Shown here: one piece after another, positions 1 to 5,263 of the stretch
How positions within the stretch are numbered: position 1 is the stretch's first letter
Layout: every line of letters starts with the position of its first letter
Origin: CAZIWX01 sp964543125
Lineage (GTDB): Bacteria; Fidelibacterota; UBA8477
Assembly: GCA_964543125.1 (NCBI GenBank)
Contig: CAZIWX010000150.1
Location: forward strand, 1 to 5,263
Direction of reading: 5' to 3'
DNA length: 5,263 nucleotides
The notes under the pieces: model-generated
What the model saw: only the letters and a program-made list of their open reading frames with translations
What the model was told of the DNA's origin: nothing
Database searches by the model: none
Made by a program: the position numbers and the translations under genes

Positions 1-1
1 A

Positions 2-1018
2 TCTTTTGGGGCCGATGAAGTTTTCGTCATTGATGAATTTGAAAAAATCGTGGTGGAACGTATTAAAAAGGCGAATCGGGTCTACACCAATTTGACCCAC
101 GACCAGGTCCATGGCCGGAAAATGCTCGAAATGCTCCAAACTGCCCAACGGGAAGTCGCCCGGACCGGAGCAGGCCCGAAAGGAATAGAATCCATCGGCG
201 CCATCACCCATGAAATGCGTTTAAAAAAGGATCAGCAGGAAATTGATTTGATTCACCGGGCGGGTAAAATATCCTCCCGGGCGCATCGTCTCGTCATGCA
301 AGCCGTGAAACCCGGAATGCACGAATACGAACTCCAGGGAATCCTGGAAGGCTATTGTATCCAACAGGGCGCTACGGGAATGGCTTATACCAGTATCGTG
401 GGCACGGGAGCTAACGCCACGGTACTCCATTATGTGACCAATCGTAGTCAAATCCAGGAGGGTGATCTGGTACTCATTGATGCGGCCTGTGAATACGGCT
501 ACTATGCTTCCGATATAACCCGGACCTTTCCGGCCAGTGGAAAATTTTCAGACCCCCAAAAGCAGATTTACGAACTGGTCCTAAAATGCCAAAAGACGGT
601 GATCAAAGCGTGTAAACCGGGAACAACCATTCAGGCACTCCACCAAATGGCCGTGGAGCTTTTAGTTCCCGGAATGGTGGAAATCGGGCTATTGGAAGGC
701 GATCCGGCTGAATTAATTACAAAAGGTGAGTTCAAGAAATATTACATGCACCGTACCGGTCACTGGCTGGGCTTGGATGTCCATGACCGAGGCGATTACC
801 GTAAAAATAATGCGGATCGGATACTGACGTCGGGGATGATTTTTACGGTCGAACCCGGTATCTATGTAGCCGCCGATTCAGAAGCTCCGGCAAAATTTCG
901 GGGAATCGGCGTACGGATTGAGGATGATATCTTAATTACCGACACCGGCTATTTTAATTTGACCAACGAGGCGCCTAAAGAAGTGGCGGACATTGAAACG
1001 CTTTGCTCAAAGCGCTGA
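2..1018 (+). CDS. pepP: Xaa-Pro aminopeptidase (M24 family), 5' partial
   Basis: Cytoplasmic metallopeptidase that removes an N-terminal residue preceding proline. The frame is open from base 2 with no stop, so the gene enters from outside the window; GTG at 50 is an internal codon, not a credible start. The 338 visible residues hold the end of the N-terminal domain and the complete pita-bread catalytic domain. Numbering from the codon at base 2, the five metal ligands are all present: D160 (LIDAA), D171 (SDITRTFP), H254 and H261 flanking HWLGLDVHD (H254 the ligand), E284 (TVEPGIY) and E307 (RIEDD). H143 (LHYVTN) matches the conserved substrate-binding histidine. The spacings agree closely with those of E. 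coli PepP (about 440 aa), so roughly 100 residues are missing. The HxxxHWLGLDVHD form favours PepP over prolidase PepQ. It ends in TGA, which shows that UGA also serves as a normal stop here. Confidence 0.92.
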   Translation, partial: SFGADEVFVIDEFEKIVVERIKKANRVYTNLTHDQVHGRKMLEMLQTAQREVARTGAGPKGIESIGAITHEMRLKKDQQEIDLIHRAGKISSRAHRLVMQAVKPGMHEYELQGILEGYCIQQGATGMAYTSIVGTGANATVLHYVTNRSQIQEGDLVLIDAACEYGYYASDITRTFPASGKFSDPQKQIYELVLKCQKTVIKACKPGTTIQALHQMAVELLVPGMVEIGLLEGDPAELITKGEFKKYYMHRTGHWLGLDVHDRGDYRKNNADRILTSGMIFTVEPGIYVAADSEAPAKFRGIGVRIEDDILITDTGYFNLTNEAPKEVADIETLCSKR

Positions 1019-1063
1019 AAAAACCAATCGGCGGATATAAGCGGCTATTAATTATTTATTTAG

Positions 1064-1072
1064 TGTTATAAT
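1064..1072 (+). promoter_or_regulatory. Candidate extended -10 promoter for the UshA-like selenoprotein gene
   Basis: TGTTATAAT is a perfect extended -10 element (TG, one base, then TATAAT at 1067-1072) in the 140-nt space between the peptidase stop and the next gene. No good -35 hexamer stands 16-18 nt upstream, which is typical of extended -10 promoters. Transcription would start near 1079 and leave a leader of about 80 nt. Two TTGACA hexamers lie further down (1117-1122 and 1137-1142), but neither has a good -10 at proper spacing. This is a by-eye motif match only. Confidence 0.4.
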
Positions 1073-1158
1073 TGGTCTGGCGTCGATCTGCTGTCACCGG
1101 GGTCAGGACATTGAAATTGACACTGGCATTCGTGGTTTGACAATATAAATTTCCAGCC

Positions 1159-2295
1159 ATGATTATGATAAAACTCAAGCAATCTTACGCATTGATTCTC
1201 TTTATCGTCATTTTTTTCTGGGCTTGTGATAAAGCCGGCGCGAAAAATTCTACACCCCTGGAGTTTACGGTTGTTTTCGCCACGGGCAACCATGGTGAAA
1301 CCGATCCCTGTGGGTGAAAGCACCATCCACTTGGCGGTATCGCCAGGAAGGCTGAGATAATTCGTGAGTGGCAAGCAAAGGGTCCAACCTATTTTGTGGA
1401 CGCCGGCGACGCCTTTTTCCGCGGCTTAACTGTTCCCGCTGCGGACACTGCAAGCTTAACGATAATGAGTGCGGGCATTGTTAAACTCTATAACACGCTG
1501 CATTGCCGGGTATTCAATGTGGGCGCGAACGATCTTGCACTCGGTGCCGGGTTTATCCAAAAAATGCGCCGCGAAGCTGATTTTCCGTTTCTGTCGGCGA
1601 ACATCTTGGACCGGAGAACAGGCGAACTTGTATTCAGGCCATACAAAATCATCAAGACGCCCGCTGCAAAAATCGGGTTTATCGGTGTAACCAAGGCCAA
1701 CGCCAGGGTAAACTCGGTCTATAAATTTGACGATCCGGTACGCGCGGCCCAACCCATTATTGATAAAATTCGGTCAAAGGTGGATATCATCATTTTATTG
1801 GCCAGCGTGGAAGACGGAGAATTGGGCCGGATGACCGCAAGCTTGAAAGGGGTTGATTTTGCGGTATCATCCCGGAGTTTCCGGCTGACCAACCAACCCA
1901 AAACCCGCAACGGCATCGTCATCTTGCAGTCAGGCACTCGTGGCAAATATGCCGGAGTTCTACACATCAAGCGGACCAATAAGGTGGCCACGATGGAGAA
2001 TTTTTCCACCGAGATAAGTCAACTTAACTTCACTCAAGAACGGTTAGATCAGTTAGCCAAGGCGGTTCCCAAAGGAATGACAAGCGACGAGTATTATGCG
2101 GATGATGGCGCTAAAAAGCAGCTCTTGCAAACCTTAAATGCTCGCAAAATAAAGCTGGAAAATCTTATGCACGCTGCTCAAAACTCATTCTGGTTTGCAC
2201 CGGTTGCGTTAGATAAAACAATCACTGATGATCCGGATGTTTTAATGCAGATAAATGAGCTTAAGCAGGCAGTTGCAGCGGTTTCCGGTAACTAA
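1159..2295 (+). CDS. UshA-like selenocysteine-containing lipoprotein (TGA at 1315-1317 read as Sec53)
   Basis: Predicted 378-residue lipoprotein of the UshA / 5'-nucleotidase-like calcineurin-type phosphoesterase family. ATG 1159 (alternatively ATG 1165) opens a lysine-containing n-region, a hydrophobic core (ALILFIVIFF) and a lipobox FWAC with Cys23 followed by Asp. The frame then reads VVFATGNHGETDPCG, TGA, KHHPLGGIARK and continues without another stop to TAA at 2295. The TGA lies inside a CGx..PLGG motif that, as I recall, reads CGC in Cys homologues, so it is probably Sec53, two residues after Cys51. A hairpin suited to SelB lies at 1330-1347. Family landmarks follow: VDAGD (80-84), NVGANDLALG (120-129), SANILDR (146-152), GFIGVT (about 173-178), QSGTRGKY (257-264) and SFWFAPVALDK near 343-353. 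Several canonical phosphoesterase ligands are missing: the usual LSH reads LAS, and GHxH is replaced by SSRS around 237-240. A redox role is therefore more likely than hydrolysis (inference). No clear Shine-Dalgarno is seen. A pseudogene or sequencing error is the alternative, but the good downstream coding sequence argues against it. Confidence 0.87.
1315..1317 (+). other. Recoded in-frame TGA, predicted selenocysteine codon (Sec53)
   Basis: This is the only stop codon between ATG 1159 and TAA 2295 in frame 1. It follows TGT GGG (Cys51-Gly52) and precedes AAG CAC CAT CCA CTT GGC GGT (KHHPLGG). Coding sense continues on both sides with no frame change. Trp reassignment of TGA is unlikely, because the peptidase at 1018 ends with TGA and Trp is encoded by TGG throughout. 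Confidence 0.85.
1318..1353 (+). promoter_or_regulatory. Candidate bacterial SECIS element
   Basis: Directly after the TGA, CTTGGCG (1330-1336) pairs with CGCCAGG (1341-1347) through seven pairs (one G-U), closing a GTAT tetraloop at 1337-1340. Twelve bases separate the TGA from the stem and 19 separate it from the loop. An outer AGC/GCT pairing (1319-1321 with 1351-1353) may extend it across an internal loop. A G at the first loop position and this distance fit published descriptions of bacterial SECIS elements, which SelB binds to deliver Sec-tRNA. The element lies within coding sequence. Folding was done by eye. Confidence 0.7.
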
Positions 2296-2302
2296 AAACG
2301 AT

Positions 2303-2330
2303 TTGCGGCAGGGGCTTCAAAGACTATATT
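2303..2330 (+). promoter_or_regulatory. Candidate sigma70-type promoter of tRNA-Gly
   Basis: TTGCGG (2303-2308) and TATATT (2325-2330) are 16 nt apart, upstream of the tRNA at 2347. The stretch after the -10 (CACCCCGC) is GC-rich, like the discriminator of stringently controlled stable-RNA promoters. The start would be near 2337, giving a leader of about 10 nt. Confidence 0.45.
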
Positions 2331-2346
2331 CACCCCGCTTTTTGAC

Positions 2347-2419
2347 GCGAGAGTAGCTCAGCTGGTAGAGCACCACGTTGCCAACGTGGATGTCGCGGGT
2401 TCGAACCCCGTCTCTCGCT
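2347..2419 (+). tRNA. tRNA-Gly (anticodon GCC)
   Basis: A complete 73-nt cloverleaf. The acceptor GCGAGAG (2347-2353) pairs fully with CTCTCGC (2412-2418). The D arm is GCTC/GAGC (2356-2359, 2368-2371). The anticodon stem CCACG/CGTGG holds loop TTGCCAA with anticodon GCC. The variable loop is ATGTC. The T arm is GCGGG/CCCGT with loop TTCGAAC (2400-2406). The discriminator is T2419, as in other bacterial tRNA-Gly. CCA is not encoded (TCG follows), so it must be added after transcription. It reads GGC and GGT codons. Partial copies of its 3' half lie downstream of the assembly gap. Confidence 0.97.
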
Positions 2420-2425
2420 CGTTTG

Positions 2426-2455
2426 ATGCTCCGTAAAACACGGAGCATTTTTTTT
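2426..2455 (+). terminator. Intrinsic terminator of tRNA-Gly
   Basis: ATGCTCCGT (2426-2434) and ACGGAGCAT (2440-2448) form a perfect 9-bp stem over an AAAAC loop, followed by an unbroken T run to 2455. It starts 7 nt after the tRNA. An identical copy occurs at 2617-2646 and a diverged copy at 2731-2757. Confidence 0.92.
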
Positions 2456-2458
2456 CTG

Positions 2459-2558
2459 NNNNNNNNNNNNNNNNNNNNNNNNNNNNNNNNNNNNNNNNNN
2501 NNNNNNNNNNNNNNNNNNNNNNNNNNNNNNNNNNNNNNNNNNNNNNNNNNNNNNNNNN
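2459..2558. other. Assembly gap (100 N)
   Basis: Exactly 100 Ns, which is a placeholder of unknown true size. It sits between the tRNA/terminator and degenerate copies of the same sequence, so repeat-induced assembly failure is the likely cause. Further repeat units or an inserted element could be hidden here. Confidence 0.98.
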
Positions 2559-2672
2559 AGCAACAAGTGGATGTCGTCCCGCCGGCCAGCGGGAAACCCC
2601 GTCTCTCGCTCGTTTGATGCTCCGTAAAACACGGAGCATTTTTTTTCTGTACGAACTACGAAGATCATACAG
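2559..2672 (+). repeat. tRNA-Gly 3'-half/terminator repeat, unit 1
   Basis: A 114-nt unit beginning at the gap edge. It contains GTGGATGTCG, identical to the tRNA-Gly anticodon-stem 3' strand and variable loop; then a hairpin TCCCGC-CGGCCA-GCGGGA (2577-2594) in place of the 5' T-stem strand and T loop; then the tRNA 3' end ACCCCGTCTCTCGCTCG and the same terminator as the intact tRNA, followed by a spacer (about 2647-2672). The anticodon loop and the whole 5' half are absent, so it cannot form a tRNA. It is best described as a tRNA-derived repeat or pseudo-tRNA. It is truncated at its 5' side by the gap, so the true boundary is unknown. Confidence 0.8.
2617..2646 (+). terminator. Intrinsic terminator copy in repeat unit 1
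   Basis: Identical to the terminator of the intact tRNA-Gly: 9-bp ATGCTCCGT/ACGGAGCAT stem, AAAAC loop and a T run to 2646. It would also stop readthrough from within the gap. Confidence 0.8.
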
Positions 2673-2757
2673 AGCAACAAGTGGATGTCGTCCCGCCGGC
2701 CAGCGGGAAACCCCGTCTCTCGCTCGTATGATGCTCCGTAAATCGCGGAGCATTTTT
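2673..2757 (+). repeat. tRNA-Gly 3'-half/terminator repeat, unit 2 (terminal, diverged)
   Basis: The first 55 nt (2673-2727) are identical to unit 1. The copy then differs by T to A at 2728 and by changes in the terminator loop. The preceding bases (2671-2676) resemble the tRNA D-stem 3' strand GAGCA, so the unit looks like a tRNA-Gly with its anticodon arm deleted and its T arm replaced. The trailing spacer of unit 1 is not repeated, so this is the last, degenerate copy of the array. Confidence 0.8.
2731..2757 (+). terminator. Diverged intrinsic terminator copy in repeat unit 2
   Basis: ATGCTCCG (2731-2738) pairs with CGGAGCAT (2746-2753), followed by a shorter T tract broken by A2758. The loop differs from the other two copies while all eight stem pairs are kept, which suggests selection on the hairpin. 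Confidence 0.75.
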
Positions 2758-2971
2758 ATTTCCGGGAATTGCATTTACACGACTCGCAACTGACGATGCT
2801 CAAATGTCAATAAACATTTCGTTCGTTTTTCATCCATTCGAGAGTTTTCAGGGCATTATTTTTAGGCGACTCAATTTTTAAAAAGAGGTCAACCATTGTC
2901 TTTGAACTGGAATAAAAAACTGAACAGCACCGTTTTAATTTTAAGCTCCGCTGGTTAATTTATTAAGCTTT
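2758..2971. other. AT-rich intergenic region without a recognisable gene
   Basis: About 214 nt between the repeat array and the methyltransferase start. It has long A and T runs and a weak AT-only hairpin (AAATGT/ACATTT at 2802-2819). I see no convincing promoter, RNA gene or conserved ORF on either strand. The promoter of the methyltransferase is expected here but was not located. Confidence 0.6.
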
Positions 2972-3652
2972 ATGCGTAAGAACTACACTGAACCAGTTAC
3001 AGGACCGAACCAACACCGGATTGATCGTTCAGATGAAAACGAACGGATGATCGAGACCCAACTCATCCGGCGCGGCATCACTAATCGGGCAACTATCGAC
3101 TGTTTTCGAGCTGTGCAACGACATTGGTTTGTTCCGGATAAATACCAGACCGAAGCCTATGGTGATTTTCCATTAAGCATCGGTGCCGGGCAGACCATCT
3201 CTCAGCCGTTTGTTATTGCACTCATGTTGCAGCATCTTTGCGTCGCACCAAACCATGATGTGTTGGAGGTAGGTGCGGGTAGCGGGTATAGTACCGCGTT
3301 GCTCAGTTGTCTGGCGCGGCGAATCGACTCATTGGAGTATTATTCGGAGCTTTTAGATCGGGCCCGCGAAAGACTTGCTGGGTTGGGGTGTAAAAATGTA
3401 ACTCTGTTTCACCATAGTGGCTGGGATCAGGTTCCTTTACCCCGGCAGTACGATAGAATTGTAGTCTGGGCCAGCCCAAATCAAATTCCGGATGCCTTGT
3501 TAAATGCATTAAAGGCTAGTGGCAAAATGGTCATTCCGGTCGGTAAATTTGATCAACAGTTGCTTGTCGTCTCATGGAAAAGCAGTCAGGTGAATAAAGA
3601 ATTTGTTGATTGGGTCCGATTTGTTCCACTGATTAACGGAGACCCGTTGTAA
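2972..3652 (+). CDS. pcm: Protein-L-isoaspartate O-methyltransferase family protein (divergent)
   Basis: A 226-residue class I SAM-dependent methyltransferase of the PCMT family, which repairs isoaspartyl residues in aged proteins in the cytosol. Visible family features in order: ERMIETQLIRRGI (24-36), the typical N-terminal helix; HWFVPDKYQTEAYGDFPLSIG (about 51-71); GQTISQP (73-79), the substrate-binding signature; LEVGAGSGY (98-106), SAM motif I; SLEYY (120-124) at the acidic ribose-binding position (E122); and the C-terminal VRFVPLINGDPL. The length is normal (about 205-225 aa). Two usual motifs deviate: the GDG after strand 4 reads HHSG (147-150), and the VTAA segment reads VWAS (165-168). 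Substrate range may differ, or this may be a Pcm-like paralogue. ATG 2972 is the first start after the in-frame stop at 2942-2944, although no Shine-Dalgarno is visible; ATG 3047 (M26) would cut into the conserved helix. Confidence 0.85.
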   Translation: MRKNYTEPVTGPNQHRIDRSDENERMIETQLIRRGITNRATIDCFRAVQRHWFVPDKYQTEAYGDFPLSIGAGQTISQPFVIALMLQHLCVAPNHDVLEVGAGSGYSTALLSCLARRIDSLEYYSELLDRARERLAGLGCKNVTLFHHSGWDQVPLPRQYDRIVVWASPNQIPDALLNALKASGKMVIPVGKFDQQLLVVSWKSSQVNKEFVDWVRFVPLINGDPL

Positions 3653-3667
3653 TTCCCCCTGAATCGG

Positions 3668-3673
3668 TATAAA
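3668..3673 (+). promoter_or_regulatory. Weak candidate -10 element upstream of the PspC gene
   Basis: TATAAA lies 34 nt before the start codon, with a poor -35-like TTGTAA at 3647-3652 only 15 nt upstream, overlapping the methyltransferase stop. The gene could equally be transcribed together with the methyltransferase, whose stop is only 54 nt away. Confidence 0.25.
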
Positions 3674-3695
3674 TTAAATATCTACTCTGAAATAT

Positions 3696-3700
3696 AGGAG
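3696..3700 (+). promoter_or_regulatory. Ribosome binding site of the PspC gene
   Basis: AGGAG stands 6 nt before ATG 3707. It is the only strong Shine-Dalgarno sequence in the window and fixes this start. Confidence 0.8.
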
Positions 3701-3706
3701 CCAGCC

Positions 3707-4311
3707 ATGAAAAAACTTTTTAAGTCTTCAACCAATAAGGTCTTCGATGGTGTTTGCGGTGGGATTGGTGAATATTTTANNNNNNNNNNNNNNNNNNNNN
3801 NNNNNNNNNNNNNNNNNNNNNNNNNNNNNNNNNNNNNNNNNNNNNNNNNNNNNNNNNNNNNNNNNNNNNNNNNNNNNNNGCTAAAGAACCATTGGCTGAG
3901 CCACATTCCGGCCGTCTGTTCAGTACCCGGTTTTGGGGAATTCTGCTCATCACTATTGGGGGGTTGATGCTCCTACGTTATATCGACCCGATCTGGTCGG
4001 TATTTAGCGTTATGGGACGATTCATGGTGAGTATCATCTGGCCTATCGGACTCATTATTTTGGGGCTCTACCTCATGGTAAATCGGCGCCAGGATGGCGA
4101 AAGTTTTACGGGCTGGTTTAAACCGGAGACAAAACTCCACCGCAGTAGATCGGATCGAAGAATTGCCGGCGTCTGTGGTGGTGTCGGCGAATCCATGGGA
4201 ATCGATGGTAACATCATCCGCATTTTATGGGTGATGGCGACCCTGACCTCGATTGGATTTGGACTGCTGGTTTATATTATCATGGCCATTTTCGTTCCGG
4301 AAGAACCCTAA
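3707..4311 (+). CDS. Double PspC-domain membrane protein, interrupted by an assembly gap
   Basis: Before the gap, 24 residues (KLFKSSTNKVFDGVCGGIGEYF after the start Met) are the beginning of a PspC domain with its GVCGG signature. After the gap, 143 residues follow in a different nominal frame: a polar AKEPLAEP linker, two transmembrane segments (about post-gap residues 18-33 and 48-67), a second basic stretch (KLHRSRSDRRIAGVCGGVGESMGID at 85-109) and a PspC membrane segment (about 112-138) ending in FVPEEP. The best reading is one protein with PspC - two TM helices - PspC. PspC-family proteins act in the inner membrane, in phage-shock/envelope-stress signalling. The frame change comes from the arbitrary gap length and is not evidence for a frameshift. 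If the gap instead hides more sequence, these could be two genes, but the domain end expected before AKEP makes that less likely. No pspA or pspB is visible. Confidence 0.82.
3780..3879. other. Assembly gap (100 N) inside the PspC gene
   Basis: Exactly 100 Ns of unknown true size. By comparison with the second PspC domain, about 37 residues plus any linker are missing, near 110 nt. For both parts to join in frame, the true length must leave remainder 2 on division by 3. Confidence 0.97.
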
Positions 4312-4376
4312 AATCCTTGCGGACCAGTGCAGCAATTTATTTCCGGCAATTATTTTCCCCGAGAAACGGAAAACCT

Positions 4377-5263
4377 TTGCAACTGGGTAGTATTTTCAGG
4401 TTCCATTCGCTCGCTTTAAATTCGATTCTTATCACCCTTAGTTTAACTATTTCCAGCCTGCCCCGGCCGGTGCAAGCCCAAAGCCGCTACGCACCCGGAA
4501 TATTCTTTACAATTCCCAGTGGCAAATATATCTACAATATACAATCCGGTGACTGGCGCGTATTCTTTGCCACCAATGACGGAGTACTGATCTACGATCC
4601 AATGAAACACACCTGGGATGACCCTGTCACACTCTCGGACGGCATTCCGGAACTGCCGGCTCTGAATGTTTACGGAGATGATAATGAAGGTCTCATCTGG
4701 ATTGTATCAGCTTCATATTTATGCCGCTATCGACCCGGTACCGGCTGGCCTTCAACGGTTAGGTTGCCGCCAAAGTTTATAAATACCAAAGTGAAAATCG
4801 GTAAGGCCCCCGATGGAATTGCCTTGGCCAATGATGCTCATCAAATCGGTGTATTCTACGGTTCAACCGGTGACTTCAGCCATTGGGTTACTGACTCTAT
4901 AGAATTAAAGAGTATTCAATTTCCCCCTGACTACAGCCAGCAGATAACTAATTCGGATTGGCAATTATTTCAAATGAATAAAGGGAATCAATTTTTAGTT
5001 AGCGGCAAAATTCAAACCGATTACAACCGAACGCTGAATATTTCGGCCTATGCCACCGATGCTTTCAATAATATGTACCTGGGCACGAACGGTGGTGGAA
5101 TCTACACCGGTGATGTGCGCGTCGGGATATTGGAACTCTTGCCCTACGGGCTACTTGAGCCGGGTGTTATGAGTCTGGAACGCCAGGGTGATGTAGTGAT
5201 GGTTGGTGGCGCTTCCGGCGTGACTAAAGTAACATCCGGTGACCATTTCGAATATTTTCGCGA
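4377..5263 (+). CDS. Secreted beta-propeller-type sensor-like protein, 3' partial
   Basis: The frame is open from before 4317 to the window end with no stop. TTG 4377 is chosen because it places a classic Sec signal peptide: MQLGSIFRFHS, a hydrophobic core (LALNSILITLSLTISSLP) and a cleavage site VQA (32-34) before QSRY. There is no in-frame ATG. TTG 4317, 5 nt after the PspC stop, is an alternative giving a 20-residue longer n-region. The mature part shows propeller-like blades: ATNDGVLIYDP (65-75), LSDGIPELP (86-94), EGLIWIVSASYLCRYRP (104-120), and further on YLGTNGGGIYTGD (from about 234) and VVMVGGASGVTKV. These resemble two-component-regulator propeller / ligand-binding sensor repeats (TNGGLxxYDP..LSDGLP..GxIWIGT..GLxRY), which act outside the cytoplasm. 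Whether a membrane segment and signalling domains, or a secretion tag, follow cannot be seen. The Shine-Dalgarno is weak. Co-transcription with the PspC gene is plausible. Confidence 0.72.
   Translation, partial: MQLGSIFRFHSLALNSILITLSLTISSLPRPVQAQSRYAPGIFFTIPSGKYIYNIQSGDWRVFFATNDGVLIYDPMKHTWDDPVTLSDGIPELPALNVYGDDNEGLIWIVSASYLCRYRPGTGWPSTVRLPPKFINTKVKIGKAPDGIALANDAHQIGVFYGSTGDFSHWVTDSIELKSIQFPPDYSQQITNSDWQLFQMNKGNQFLVSGKIQTDYNRTLNISAYATDAFNNMYLGTNGGGIYTGDVRVGILELLPYGLLEPGVMSLERQGDVVMVGGASGVTKVTSGDHFEYFR

Noticed and set aside
1137..1169. TTGACA at 1137 with TATGAT at 1164 as the promoter of the UshA-like gene
   Set aside because: Spacing is 21 nt and the -10 would overlap the start codon, leaving no leader; the extended -10 at 1064-1072 is better.
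1396..2295. Stand-alone 299-residue protein starting at GTG 1396
   Set aside because: The GTG encodes the Val of the conserved VDAGD motif; the same frame carries family sequence and a lipoprotein signal upstream, so this is only the part after the recoded TGA.
2559..2757. CRISPR array
   Set aside because: Only two 114-nt-spaced units that contain tRNA and terminator sequence; no short repeats with unique spacers of constant length.
2330..2774. Minus-strand ORFs across the tRNA and its repeats
   Set aside because: These are antisense readings of the tRNA-Gly, its degenerate copies and the N gap; such ORFs opposite tRNAs are well-known spurious calls.
2802..2819. AAATGT-CAATAA-ACATTT inverted repeat as an operator or terminator
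   Set aside because: The stem is short and AT-only with no T tract, which is common by chance in such AT-rich sequence.
2807..2896. 29-codon ORF on the minus strand (ATG at 2896, stop at 2807)
   Set aside because: It reads like a plausible peptide, but it has no recognisable family or ribosome site and sits in an AT-rich intergenic stretch; chance is adequate.
1153..3710. Shared string CCAGCCATGA at two start codons (1153 and 3701)
   Set aside because: Ten bases at two sites only, and just one has a ribosome binding site; not enough to claim a common leader.

Overview
The window is a draft-assembly fragment of a bacterial genome. It holds two runs of exactly 100 Ns (2459-2558 and 3780-3879), the usual placeholder for gaps of unknown size. 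All recognisable genes lie on the + strand. The organism looks Gram-negative-like: it has a lipoprotein signal, a Sec signal peptide with an AxA-type cleavage site, a PspC membrane protein and a secreted propeller protein. The tRNA has no encoded CCA. Nothing here fixes the phylum; a little-studied environmental lineage known from metagenome assemblies would fit, but that is inference.

Layout: (1) 2-1018, the C-terminal three quarters of an M24 Xaa-Pro aminopeptidase (PepP type), cut by the window edge. (2) 1159-2295, a lipoprotein of the UshA-like 5'-nucleotidase/metallophosphoesterase family whose reading frame is interrupted once, by TGA at 1315-1317. The context Cys-Gly-TGA, the uninterrupted family sequence on both sides, and a 7-bp GC-rich hairpin just downstream make this a very likely selenocysteine codon. 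A caller that does not read through TGA would report only 1396-2295 from a false GTG start and lose the signal peptide and the redox motif. This is the most interesting object in the window. (3) 2347-2419, tRNA-Gly(GCC), followed by a strong intrinsic terminator, then an assembly gap, then two 114-nt-spaced copies of a degenerate tRNA-Gly 3' half plus terminator. (4) 2972-3652, a divergent protein-L-isoaspartate O-methyltransferase. (5) 3707-4311, a membrane protein with two PspC domains, its first domain broken by the second gap. (6) 4377 to the window end, the start of a secreted beta-propeller-type protein, probably initiated at TTG.

The genes do not form an obvious single pathway. The selenoprotein and the isoaspartyl methyltransferase may both relate to redox or protein-damage handling, and PspC to envelope stress, but the window itself shows no functional link. 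Making the selenoprotein requires SelA, SelB, SelC (tRNA-Sec) and SelD elsewhere in the genome.
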